Origin: Lineus longissimus
Lineage: Eukaryota > Nemertea > Pilidiophora > Heteronemertea > Lineidae
NCBI RefSeq assembly: GCF_910592395.1
Contig: NC_088325.1
Coordinates: 7,471,501 to 7,535,500, forward strand
Length of the DNA: 64,000 nucleotides
Direction of reading: 5' to 3'
Below the pieces are notes generated by a model that was not told where the DNA came from, did not search any database, and saw only the letters and a list, made by a program, of their open reading frames with translations. How positions within the stretch are numbered: the first letter of the stretch is position 1; every line of letters begins with the position of its first letter. Shown in pieces: positions 47,386 to 57,649 of this stretch. The position numbers were made by a program, and so were the translations under genes.

Positions 47386-48430
47386 CGTCGTCCGTTAGCA
47401 GGGCACGTTTCGTAACTGTTAGAGCTATTGAGTTGAAACTTGGTACACATGTACCCTTATGTAATGACACCTTGGAGACCGAGTTTCGGTCTGATTCGTT
47501 TCATGGTTTGGCCACCAGGGGGCCAAACGTTAAAAGTGAAAATATGCAATATCTCCCTTAATAGTAGTCGGGAAATTTTGAAAAAAATATGGTAGGTAGT
47601 TCTAGCAAAGGTGCATCATATATCCTCCGGGTTTTTGATTTGACCTCCTTTTCAAGGTCACAGAGGTCAAATGGTGTAAATTGGCCATTAGGATGTAACG
47701 ATGGCACGTTTCTAAACTGCAATGACTATTGATACCAAATTTGGTACACATTTACCCCTTAGTCAGGTGATCTCAGGGACCGAAGTTTGGTCCAATATGA
47801 TTCACCACTTGACCACCAGGGGGCAAAATCCAAAAACCTTAAAAATGTGATTATTCCTTAACTTCTTGCCCGATTGCCACCAATTTGATATCATGGGTAC
47901 ATCTAACCACCATACAGTATATGTCACACAGGTTTTTAATTTGACCTTCTTGTCAAGGTCACAGAGGTCAAATGGCGTAAATTCGCCGTCAGGCCGTAAC
48001 TATGGCACGTTTCTTAACTGCAATGACTATTGATCACAAATTAAGTACACATGTACCCCTTGGTCAGGTGATCGCAGGTACCGAAGTTTGGTGCGATCTG
48101 ATTTGCCGTTTGGCCTCCAGGGAGGGGGCCAAATCCTAAATTCTTCAAAATGCCATTATTTCTAGTTATGACTTGCCCGATTGGCACCAATTTTATATCA
48201 TAGGTACATCTAATTCTAACAACCATTCAATGTGTCATCCGGGTCTTCTTTGATTTGACCTACTTTTCAAGGTCACATAGGTCGAATGTACTGTAAATTG
48301 GCCATTTTGGGGAAATTGTAATTGCTTGGACCTACATCAAACCTAACACTACATGACACAATACCATGCTCTTTATCCATCTTTCCTCCACATGAGGTGA
48401 GCACAATGGCCCTGACCATTTCATTTTCTC
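47258..48430 (+). mobile_element. Complete-looking AGCTCACCT-type dispersed repeat
   Basis: It begins TAGCTCACCTCTTAGCAGAG-GTGAGCTTAT (a terminal hairpin), then CCGTCGTCCGTCG and a (GTC)n tract. Three internal ~290-bp units follow with TTGGTACACATGTACCCCTT, GGCCACCAGGGGGC and AAGGTCACAGAGGTCAAATG. It ends GAGGTGAGCACAATGGCCCT and GACCATTTCATTTT. No open frame is meaningful. Repeats of this style are abundant in bivalve and other marine invertebrate genomes by recollection. I do not know their class. Confidence 0.75.
47310..47395. repeat. (GTC)n microsatellite, ~25 pure units
   Basis: Pure GTC repeats to about 47385, then imperfect GTCC units. It creates artificial poly-Ser and poly-Arg frames on both strands, which are not genes. 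Confidence 0.97.
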
Positions 48431-48611
48431 ATACGTCGTTGATTTGTTTGATTTCCAGTTTGGCCGTGTGACTCGCAGGCTGGCTGAATGACGTCTCCCA
48501 ACTCGGTTCCCGTTGGTGCGCGCAACCTACTTTTCGACGTCACGAGTTCCGAGAACGACTCGAGTTGAACTCGGAGTGGGAGTGGGAGTGGGGACGGTTC
48601 GCAACCTCTCT

Positions 48612-49743
48612 AATGTCCGCGATACTCGGAACATTTCGCATGAAAATAGTCTGTACAAAATATTCTTTATGCCTAGACTGTGCTTTTAATAAAATAGCCT
48701 TTATATGTTGTGTTTTGTTCGGATATTGTACTTTCGCCCGCCCAGAAAACTAGATTTTTGTGACCTGCTAAATCGTTGCAGCACTGAGTGCCAGCCGGAC
48801 TATTTTCGATAGACATTTTCGATAAACATCTTCATCTTGGACTCATTTTGTGGTCATCACCTATCCCAAATGTACATAAGTGCACGTACCTCCCTCAAAA
48901 CCATGCCCCAAAAACTTCCTGTCAACATAGCAGGTACCCCCAGATATTAATTCGGCAGAGAGTTCGCTGGCAGTAGCCAGCTCTAGTCTTGATTTTTTTT
49001 CACACATTTGGTAGGTGGCCATCTTGGAAATAATAATATTTTTGCCACCTAAAAGCCTTTGGCTGCTGCTAAAGTGACTATGTTTGGTGTATCTGATAAT
49101 TCTCCATTACAAATCAGTCACCCAGGTTTTGATTTGTGACCTACTTTTCAAAGTGATCCTGCTCAAATTCTTTAATTTCAATGAGAGTGGCTCTGATTTT
49201 TTCAAATAGTCTTTAATGCATAGATGATATGATACAGGTATCTCAATTATCTGTTGACAAAATCAAGGTTGATAGTGACCTACCAGGTACTTTCCAAGGT
49301 GTGTACATAGACCCATTTATTTCAGCTGAACGCCAGGCCCTTGGGCCTCTTGTGTATAGCAGGCTTTTGCTGAAAACGGGAAAAAAAATTGCAATTATTC
49401 CCAATACAAGTGAATGGTATTTCATGTTAATTACTGTCCAGTAGACTAGTATGTCATCACTCCCTTGCCCACCTGTTCTGCAGACCTTCTACAACATGCA
49501 TTTTCAAAATGCATTCTTTTTATACAAAACCCACTCTCAAACTCATCACCCTCCTCAACCTAGTATCTGGGTATAAGCTGCAATCAAGCACAGTATTTGT
49601 CTACTATCTAAAAGTTGAAACAAAAATTGGAATTAGGTCACATCCGAAAAGCAGTTGACCAATGATGATGCAGAAAGAAAGAAACATATTGAATTAAACA
49701 TCTGCAAGCTTCTTAAAAATATTAACTCCTCTTTATTTTTCAG
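48612..49743 (+). repeat. Intron end with another AGCTCACCT-family 3' part
   Basis: About 48990-49358 contains TGGTAGGTGGCCATCTTGGA, GTTTTGATTTGTGACCTACT and the terminus GCTGAACGCCAGGCCCTTGG, GCCTCTTGTG. The rest up to the SDHC acceptor shows no feature. Confidence 0.55.
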
Positions 49744-49848
49744 GCATGGGATTGCTGTATTGGTTTTGGCCTGCCAGAGCTCTACAGAAGTGGAAAGTTT
49801 GTTCTCACCCTTGCATTCTTGGTGACGGCCGGAATTGTCAGCCAATAA
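49744..49848 (+). CDS. SDHC: SDHC last coding exon (equivalent to vertebrate exon 6), C-terminus and stop
   Basis: The terminal exon of the cytochrome b560 subunit follows the acceptor TTATTTTTCAG in phase 0, as required by the 31205-31368 exon. It encodes 34 residues and a TAA stop. It starts AWDCCIGFGLPELYRSG (human WDLGKGLKIPQLYQSG) and continues into the third membrane helix (KFVLTLAFLVTAGIVSQ). The coding length of 105 nt equals that recalled for human exon 6. An AATAAA hexamer overlaps the stop codon (49844-49849), too close to be trusted alone as the poly(A) signal, and I could not place the 3' UTR end. No frame damage is seen, so the gene looks functional despite its large repeat-filled introns. 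Confidence 0.94.
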   Translation, partial: AWDCCIGFGLPELYRSGKFVLTLAFLVTAGIVSQ

Positions 49849-52796
49849 ACGTGACAGGAACAATTCATAAACATGTTAGCCATGGCTGCAAACATTGTGC
49901 AGTTCCTGTATAAGTAGTTTTGCAATCCACCAAAGGTGTGTTTGATGCAGTTTGCACCATACAGTTAGTTGAAATGTTGAATAATTTTCTGAAACAGTTA
50001 GGTACTTTCTACTATCTTGGCTTCCCATAAAGTGTGGTTAGTCATATGATAGCGCAGTGCAGTGTCACAGGTAATTGGCAAGCTTTTGGAAAAGTTCATG
50101 ATTCTTTACCGCAAGGACTGTCGATATGATTTGAAACATTGTGCAAGTCCAAGGTCAGATGCACAATGTTGGGGTATATTACATCTAACGAAAATGAATT
50201 ATGAAGGTGCATAAAAAATACCACCTTGTTTGACAGGAATATTCTATCATAAAAGATGTTCATGTAAGACATGATGGCTGAATTTACCCATGATTTAAAT
50301 CAGTTATATGAATCGGTCCTTATGTCACAACCTTCAGGCTCGAGATCCAATGAAAACATCCAGGACAGGGTCAATGTCACGGTCCTACTGGTAAGGTCCC
50401 GACATACACCCTGATATACACTGACGTCAGGCGGGTTATCCTAAGAAATAAGGTCCAGGCAAATAGTGCGGTTTACATAACATTTATCATAAAACTCACC
50501 CAACCCACATCCAGTTACAGCATGTTATATACATCATACAGACAGGCATCAAGAACCATGGAAATGTCCCTCATGACACAGAAAAATCAACCACACATCC
50601 GTGGCATAGGATCCAAGGGGATACAGGGCATTATCTTGAGTGGGATCAGAATTACAACAGTTAGCAATTGTGGAAACTTACCACATCAGAGGAAAGATGA
50701 AAATGAGACCGGTGTGGAATCAACAAAGAAAAAAAAGATACCTCTCTTAACGTGAGTGAATTTTTTACCCCAGCAAAATACGGATAACATCCTCACCGCA
50801 TTTGAAGTTCCCTATAGGAGATTCTGGGCCCTTTTACCAGTCCAAAATGACGGGCTCTCCAGGATTAAAAAATTGTTCAAACAAAATTCATGCAACCTTA
50901 TCAGGAGATCCAGTGACTTCAATAGGTCTGGAGTGACGGCAAGGTCCCGCTGATCCACCAGCAAATGAGGCATATCCAGAAAGTATGCATGTCAAGTTGA
51001 GTTACTGTACAGATACTTGAGCTAGTCACTGGCTACTCCACAGGCAGAGGAATAGAAAAAAATGTGTACCTTCAACTCCTGAAGAAAGGTGGAGCATAAA
51101 CAAAGAGTGTACCAAGGTCTCTACTCCTAGCAGGAGGAGAAAAATGTGTACATCTTATCGCATGCTGAACCAGTCCGATGAAACAAAGGGATGCTGCCCT
51201 ATGAATAGCAGCATGTAGATAAGATACCTACCCACAATGCATTGCAAAAACAAAATGGTACAAACTCTAGAAAACACTCAATAAAAGTTTTCTACACACA
51301 CAGTTCAAGAAATATCCTCAATACATCCTAGGAATGACATTACACAAAGTACCAGACTAAGAATTAAGAACAAATGGGAGATTCATAGCATTAAGTTGAA
51401 TTGTTAGTAGACTGAGCCAACTTGCATTTCACGAACATCTTGTATCGCGTTATTGAGAAAAACTGCCTGTTTTTAAAGCTCTATATCTAGGAGGTGTGCT
51501 GGCAAGAAGTATCCAAAATTTATACACATCTCTGATGACATGTTCTAGTTGATGTCTCTGGCAAATTTCAACCATGTAGCGATCAGAACTATGAAACAGT
51601 TATGACATATGTAGGACACCACTCAATGTGAATTGTGTCCCAACTGACACAATAGTTGGACCTGGAACCCACCCACATTGAGCTCCAGCACCTGGGGTCC
51701 ATGTGGGTATTTTTCATCTTATAAATCTTACTAAACTATGAGCTTGAAATGATGCTGCTAATCAAATGTATGAGTCCTTGGACACCATCTTCCTTGCAAC
51801 CTCGTTGCAATTTGATGGCAGTCTTCAAACAATTATACTTCATTGGAGCACCTTTATTTTGCCCATTTGGTATTAAGACAGCCAGAACTATCTCCAATGA
51901 CAAGAAACTGACCACTCCGAATCATAAAGCAGACATTTCATTATGTGATTGGATGATATACAATGTAGTAACCCAAAAATCTATTGACTGATAATGTGAC
52001 CAATGCTACACCATATTATTTTGGCCCACCATGTGGAACCTACGTGGCCTGATGTGTCAAAAGTCCAAAAGTAAGCTTGTATCGCCAATTTATTTTCGTT
52101 GGTATGTATCTTGTAGCACATGCCACGTATTGTCGCAACACCATTTACAAAGTCATGAAAGGAAAATAAGATTGAATGCGCTTTCGTCACCTAATTCATA
52201 GCAAACATGTCATTGGGGTCCGATTGTTCTTGATATTTGAGAGAGATGTTTTTTACACACCTTACAACATTCAAAGCTGTGTGAAACATACAGTAGCCAC
52301 TGTGCTGAAGAGTATATTTTTAAAAGTTCATCTTAATAAAATGTGCTCAAATTTCAGAATGATACGTTCTGTGGGTCCATCTTTTAGATACAACTTTAAA
52401 AGATTGGCAAACTTTTTTCTGAATAACACATTTTGGAATATTCCTGTCAATCAAAGTGGATGTTTCTTATGCAAAGCATTATTGTATGTCACAATTTTAC
52501 TGATTTTGCGAAGTCACAGAGCTACATCATGGCCATTTAAATGCAACTGTGGCACATTCCTCAACCGCATTTCAATTATGTGAGCTTGTTAAAGGCCATA
52601 ACTCCAGGTTTTTTGCCATTTTCTGCTGTAAGACGATTTCAAAAGTGTACCTTACACTTTATACAATACAGAAAACCAAATGCAATTAGCTCCATCCATT
52701 TTGAAGATATAGCCAATTATGTGTTTGACAACTTGATTACCTAATCAGGCTAGCAACTGGCTTGTTAGAGCCAGGCGGCAGGTTCAGCAAAAGTTG
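49849..52796. other. Downstream of SDHC stop: 3' UTR (extent unknown) and unannotated sequence
   Basis: The first part must contain the SDHC 3' UTR, but apart from an AATAAA overlapping the stop I see no well-placed poly(A) signal close by; another AATAAA lies at about 51290. Short open frames here have no motif. Confidence 0.4.
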
Positions 52797-52893
52797 TGAT
52801 GTAGATCAGGCTATCTGTACATGTCATGCAATCATAAAAGCAGGAGGGCCTTAATTAATTATGCACACCTGGAAGTAATGTGTTTCATTCACT

Positions 52894-53277
52894 ATGGTGT
52901 ATTGTGTGGCTCCGAATTGTGTCAAGGATAGCACAAAGAACAATCGAATGACGGATGGGACCCATTTTCATGAATTTCCAAAGCCAGTTGAACGAGAGAG
53001 GAGGAAGCTGTGGATTCGGAAGTGCAAACGTTTGGAGTGTTGGAAGCCTGGGCCTTCGGCCAAACTTTGCAGTGATCACTTTATCGATACGGATAATCAC
53101 ATGAAGCCGGATATCTGCATCCAACTGAATATTAAATGCCACTTGTTAAAAACAGCTGTTCCATCTGTATTCGATTTGACCAACCCCACTTACATGCGAC
53201 AGCCTCCATTTTCTGTTGCCTGCACGTTCAGGGCGTTCATCACTTTCGTCCGAATGATCACTCTCATTATGATCTAG
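52894..53277 (+). CDS. THAP-type zinc finger exon
   Basis: The first ~90 residues form a complete THAP domain (C2CH DNA-binding zinc finger). MVYCVAPNC supplies the first two Cys. FHEFPKP and RRKLWIRKCKR are the basic and Trp-containing core. KLCSDHF supplies the last Cys and His, and LLKTAVPSVFD is the AVPxxF signature that ends the domain. THAP domains occur in transposases (P element) and in host transcription factors derived from them. The open frame beyond about residue 93 has no motif and overlaps an exon on the opposite strand. No in-frame second exon was found. Position between inverted repeats favours a mobile origin. Confidence 0.75.
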   Translation: MVYCVAPNCVKDSTKNNRMTDGTHFHEFPKPVERERRKLWIRKCKRLECWKPGPSAKLCSDHFIDTDNHMKPDICIQLNIKCHLLKTAVPSVFDLTNPTYMRQPPFSVACTFRAFITFVRMITLIMI

Positions 53278-53388
53278 TGATATTAATGGCTCGAACATGT
53301 ACGGCTCAACGTTTAAATATCCTTCTGTATCGACCAAAACATCCTCAAATTCACTGCTCTCACTCTCTGAACTGTATGCGGAAGCCAT
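53194..53388 (-). CDS. Acidic exon with YMFEP motif (P2X7-like-domain type, transposon-associated)
   Basis: Starting from ATG at 53388 on the minus strand, the exon encodes a Ser/Glu/Asp-rich N-terminus (SSESESSEFEDV), EPYMFEPL and ERAGNRKW. It ends at a strong GTAAGT donor (53193-53188). Such an acidic head with YxFEP, followed by R(V/A)GNxxW, is what I recall from invertebrate and fish proteins annotated 'P2X purinoceptor 7-like', often repeat-associated. The Cys-rich part that should follow would be on a later exon, which is absent here. Family assignment is tentative. Confidence 0.45.
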
Positions 53389-53639
53389 CTTGCTTTGTTC
53401 TGACTAGCCTGATCTACGTCATCAAAAAATCCCTAGCGGCCACATGTGGAACTAATCTAAAGTTGTGTGTGGTGGGAAATTCAAATAGTTTAAAATTGAA
53501 AATTGAAATAACTAAATAATGACTTAATTATTAGAATTTTTTTAATGTTTTTTTAACCCTCAACATATTTCATGAGTATCAAGCATGTTTTCAAACCTAG
53601 ATATATGGCCTTTAAGTGGCTCCTGGCCGTTTCAATTCG

Positions 53640-54740
53640 GAAGAAAAGTTTTTATGACTTTTACTTCAACTGGGTTAGCAAGTCATCACATCTTGTATGG
53701 CGTGAACAATGGTGGCACATCTGCTTACCATTGAGTCATGAAAGTTGAAACTTCGCGTATGGATGTCTTGACATCATGACTTAGATTACAAAGGATAATC
53801 ACAGCTTGAACTACTTTGTCCATATCTTATGTACGCTGATAGCCAGAATCATGACTTTGTTACTAGGGATACTTCTGATAAGACTAAATTATGTAACGCC
53901 CAGGTTTTTGTAATTGGCGTACTTCTCAAAGTCACAGAGGTCTTACTCTTAATATTTCACTGACCGTGGCATATTCTGTGATTGTTTGTCTTAAATGCTT
54001 AAATTCGATATGTAGACACCTATTGGTCATCTCAACAAGATCACAAAAAATGTGGTCAATGTGACCTACCTTTCCTATCCTTGGTCATATATCAAGAAAC
54101 ATTTACTGTCTGACATTGAAATTATGTAATTGATTAATCTGAACAAGCTTTTTCAAAGTGCTAGAAACATTTTTAACTTGACCCAAAATTCACAGTGATA
54201 TAAGGGATTCCCCAAGGTGGGTTACCCAGACCGCAAAACTGGCACAGAGGTCAAATTCGGAAATCTACCTGATGGGGGCATGGTTCCATATTTTTTGTCC
54301 TAATTTGGCATGTTTTTAGCCGTCTACTCTATAGCCTCTTCACAAAAATGTATGGCCATGTTACCTACTTTGTTAAATAGACTTTGCCATTTTTGTGCAT
54401 CATTGATTGATACGATCAAGCTTAACATAGTGCTTATACATTGTAACATTTTGGTCTTGACATAGTTTCCAAGGTCAGAAAGGTCAAACTCCAAACGTTT
54501 TACTACTATTTGTCACAGATTCTTCAAATTTTACATATAGACACCTATTGGGAATCTGTACAAGTTGACCAATTTAGGTCAATTGTGACCAAATTTTAAC
54601 CTAGTTATCAAGTTCACGGAGGTCAAACTCTGAAAGTGTCATTGATAGTGCCACATTTTGTCACTGTTCCCCCTCCATCTATCATTTCATCTACCACTAA
54701 ATCATTCCCAGGTGAGCACAATGTCACCAGGACATTTAAT
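53640..54740 (+). repeat. AGCTCACCT-type repeat copy, ending 54740
   Basis: It contains AACAATGGTGGCACATCTGC, AAAGTTGAAACTTCG, several CAAGGTCA(C/G)AGAGGTCAAAC-like units, and the terminus CCAGGTGAGCACAATGTCAC, CAGGACATTTAATTT at 54710-54742. The 5' hairpin end is degraded (TCAACTGGGTTAGCAAGTCA). Confidence 0.65.
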
Positions 54741-55051
54741 TTAAACAGTGGACCTGTTTATCAGAGTGCACCAGTTTAACAGACTGGTCAACAGAGTGTA
54801 AAACATTTATACCTTGACATAAATTTACAATTTTGGTATGAATTAAGAGGTAATGAGCTGGAAAGTCCAGGTTTCCCTGGTAATTTGGCTAAAATTTGTG
54901 TCAAAGCGGTCCAGGATTGACTAAACTACGCTGGAATACTCCCATACAATACACAAAACAAACCACTGAAATAGAGGTACCGAGGTTTGTTCAAAATTCA
55001 CAGTGATATAAGGGATTCCCCAAGGTGGGTTACCCAGACCGCAAAACTGGC
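54184..55051. repeat. Identical 60-bp direct repeats 808 bp apart
   Basis: 54184-54243 and 54992-55051 are the same over 60 bases (CAAAATTCACAGTGATATAA ... GCAAAACTGGC). The first copy lies inside the dispersed repeat ending at 54740. The second is followed by another terminus-like CCTAGGTGAGCGCATTGTCA at 55158. Confidence 0.85.
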
Positions 55052-56229
55052 CCATGGGTTAATGTACAGGTAGGTCGATGATGCCAAACTGGCCTATGGG
55101 GTTCAAGTGGTCAATGTCAAAACCTATCCCTGTTATTTTGTCTCTCAATAAATCATTCCTAGGTGAGCGCATTGTCACAGGGCATTTATTTGAGAAACAA
55201 TCCAAGGTTATATTCTTATTAAGTTTGCTAAACATTGATTTGAGGTTTGGTCCAGGTCCATGGACCATTTCATTCTGTTTTATTGGACATGCCATATCAG
55301 AACTGCCAAGTATGTTTCTGTTCCCACTGTTTCTGTTAACCTGATAGCAAGATAACCACAAGATATCCCTTTTGGATAGCATTAACCCTTCAAAGCCCAC
55401 GAGCATGTTGAATACTGCCAGACACCAAGGGCGTACCCAATATACTTTTAAGGAAAAACTGTTTTTCAACCAGTAGCGATCATCCTGCCATCTCCATTCT
55501 ATGTCAAGGTACACGGTCGATCAGCTGATCAAATTGGCCAGGGGAGGGACAACATCAGCACTCCCTGAATATTGGGATATAAAATCCATCCAGCATGTCT
55601 GGCATAATCCAACATTCTTTGTTTGCCAGTATTCATTTATTTTAATCAGCTCCTGTTCACCAATAGCAGTACTGGAGGTTAACCTGTTCTCCTCCTGATC
55701 TCAGGATTTTAACACATCTATGAAGGGTTTTGGCTTTTTTCATCACAAGATCAACAAGGATTACCTACTCTTTTTCCTCTGGCTTGGCGGTATAAAAGGT
55801 CTTAGAAAATTTTGAAATTAAAACAGTCTTTCAAAGCATTCTGACAAACCTAAATTATATTGAAAACTTATAAATTTTCATTTTTTGATGATTTATAGTG
55901 TGATGTCCAGATCCTCATACTGGAAAGAGTGCCATATCTAAAGTGTCATATTTATGGTAGGCCTAGTGAGTTGTCAGCTCTCACATAAAGATCACCAAAT
56001 GTAAACTAATTGGTATCTTATAGTAGAATAAAATATATGAAGCATGTAGATATTTGTTTTCTTTGTGCAGTGAGTCTACACAGCGTCAGTCTTTGTCATG
56101 GACAAGTTCAAAAACAGTGAAACTTTTTTGACACTGGAGAATTTTTGAGAATGACCCTCTTTTTTGCCAGGTGGTGGGTGTTGTCTAGTATTGATTTCTC
56201 TTTAACCCTGCAAGTTTGCTTACTCCCTT
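55052..56229. other. Second repeat terminus, otherwise nothing recognised
   Basis: TAGGTGAGCGCATTGTCACA, GGGCATTTATTTG at 55160-55195 resembles the family 3' end. The rest has no motif. Open frames of up to 151 residues on both strands here look incidental. Confidence 0.4.
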
Positions 56230-56580
56230 ACTGGAGGAAAAAAAATGTTCACACCGGCTTCGTTCACTTATTTCGCCTCAAAGACAACATCAAACATGTT
56301 GATATGTCTTTTTGATGCATAATGATGCAGATGCATCAACTTCTTGACGACATGCTGCAACACATTCTTGTCTTCAGCTTTGGTCTCGTCAAACTGCATG
56401 GCATTATAAAATGTCAAAGCTTTCGACACAATGCTATGCAAGAACAAAGCTACATGAAACTGCTCACTTTGGTCAGCAAGTTTGGCTACCACGCTGTTGT
56501 TCACCCACATCTTCCAAAGCTTCCAGTTTTTGATAAGGCCAAACAAAGTTACTGTTATGTTTCTGGTTTCATGGTAAATT
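56230..56580 (-). pseudogene. Retrotransposon Gag fragment (Gypsy-like)
   Basis: The minus-strand frame 56546-56268 reads WKMWVNNSVVAKLADQSEQF, LFLHSIVSKALTFYNAMQFD and EDKNVLQHVVKK. This order (Trp-rich start, helix with VALFLHSIG, YNxxxFD, then a KF-type helix) is that of Gag proteins of Gypsy/Ty3-like elements in marine invertebrates. The frame is lost after ~92 residues, and neither LTR nor pol is seen nearby. Confidence 0.6.
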
Positions 56581-57649
56581 GAAAATGGATGCGGTCATGC
56601 AGGTTTTTTTGTTTTTTATAACTTTTAGTAAACTAATTTGGTGATATCCAATCTACTAACACAGAGGTAAAAACCACATATTCAGAAAGAATGAAAATTA
56701 CCTGCCGTGACATAATGAAATGCGTGGCGTGTGCCTTCTCACACCCGTAGGGTAATGATTTTGGAACACCCACTTGCACGGTTTTCTCGCATGGGCGCCA
56801 CTGTCTAAGCGTGATAAACATGACAAGTCCAACAGTCGTTGTTGTATGCACCAAGCATTATCCATGAGTTATATGAAAAAAATAAAAAAGATGTATTTTG
56901 GCATAAAGAATACAATTTACAAAACATATCCAACTTTTATCCCGTTGTAAGGATTTCATTATGTTCGCTCTCCAAGAGAGCAATACTTTTTTAATGTTTA
57001 CTTATTCATGGCGCTCGGGTGCAGGATATTGTCTGCTGGTTACTGAATGGGAAAATAAAAAGATATCGACGCGCGGGGGTTGGAATTGACGCGGGCGGAA
57101 ACCAGAAACATAACATTAACTTTTTTTGGCCTAACACTGCCCTTATCCAACACAAGACTCAAGGGTAACGGCATGACAGCAGTCGCTGCAGCAACAAGCA
57201 ATAGGCCTGTAATACTTAAAACATCATTCCACTGGCCCATAAAAACGCAGGCAAGCTTATCAGAAGTGGGCCACTGCCGCAGATCAAGTTTCTTGCTTCA
57301 GACCGACGGGCTTTCTCCTTTTATAATGTTGATGTAGGGTATCACGTTATGATATGTACTATATATATATGATTACTTGAAAGACAGTGATACGGCCTGA
57401 AACCTGAATGTCAACACGAGAAAGGAATCATCAGAGTCGGGTGCAGCGGAACACATAACTGTCGTAACCAACCATGGAAAGGGAGATCGGAATCGAGTCA
57501 AGTCGAGGAATGCTTGTGATAACGATATATTTTACATCTTGACGTCTTTTATGAACTAAATATGAGAGAGACATGATACTATTTGGGCGATGGACATGAT
57601 CGTAATATTTGGACATGCATAATTCTCCCTCCAAGTAATGATGACTGGT
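56581..57649. other. No recognised feature
   Basis: Contains a short (AT)n tract at 57360-57371. No motif in the open frames. Confidence 0.4.

Larger units (their letters stand above)
46723..48611. mobile_element. 1.9-kb DNA element with 41-bp TIRs
   Basis: The left end AGAGAGGTTGCGGACCGTCC (46723-46763) is the reverse complement of 48571-48611 with a single mismatch in 41 positions. It continues into CCCACTCCCACTCCCACTCC. Inner flanks both carry GACGTCA/TACGTCA and ACGAGTT-like motifs. No transposase is seen. The middle is occupied by a nested AGCTCACCT-type repeat (47258-48430). No clear target duplication was found. Confidence 0.8.
31369..49743 (+). other. SDHC: SDHC intron 5 (18.4 kb)
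   Basis: This interval lies between the last two SDHC coding exons (donor GTATGT, acceptor TTTTTCAG, both phase 0). It holds MITE-like and tandem repeats and copies of the AGCTCACCT-type dispersed repeat, but no recognisable TE coding gene and no additional host exon. Confidence 0.88.
52797..53424. mobile_element. Element-like unit with ~18-bp inverted ends enclosing two facing exons
   Basis: TGATGTAGATCAGGCTAT (52797) and TAGCCTGATCTACGTCATCA (53405-53424) are imperfect inverted repeats. Between them a THAP exon on + and an acidic exon on - run toward each other and overlap. The simplest reading is a deletion derivative of a larger transposon that kept its two terminal exons. Confidence 0.5.

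Noticed and set aside
47090-47561. Poly-Ser and poly-Arg open frames on both strands
   Set aside because: They are produced by the (GTC)n microsatellite and have no other protein features.
49844-49849. AATAAA as the SDHC poly(A) signal
   Set aside because: It overlaps the stop codon, which would leave almost no 3' UTR. Kept only as a remark.
55059-55514. 151-codon minus-strand open frame and its + strand counterpart
   Set aside because: It overlaps repeat-family sequence and has no recognisable motif or codon pattern.
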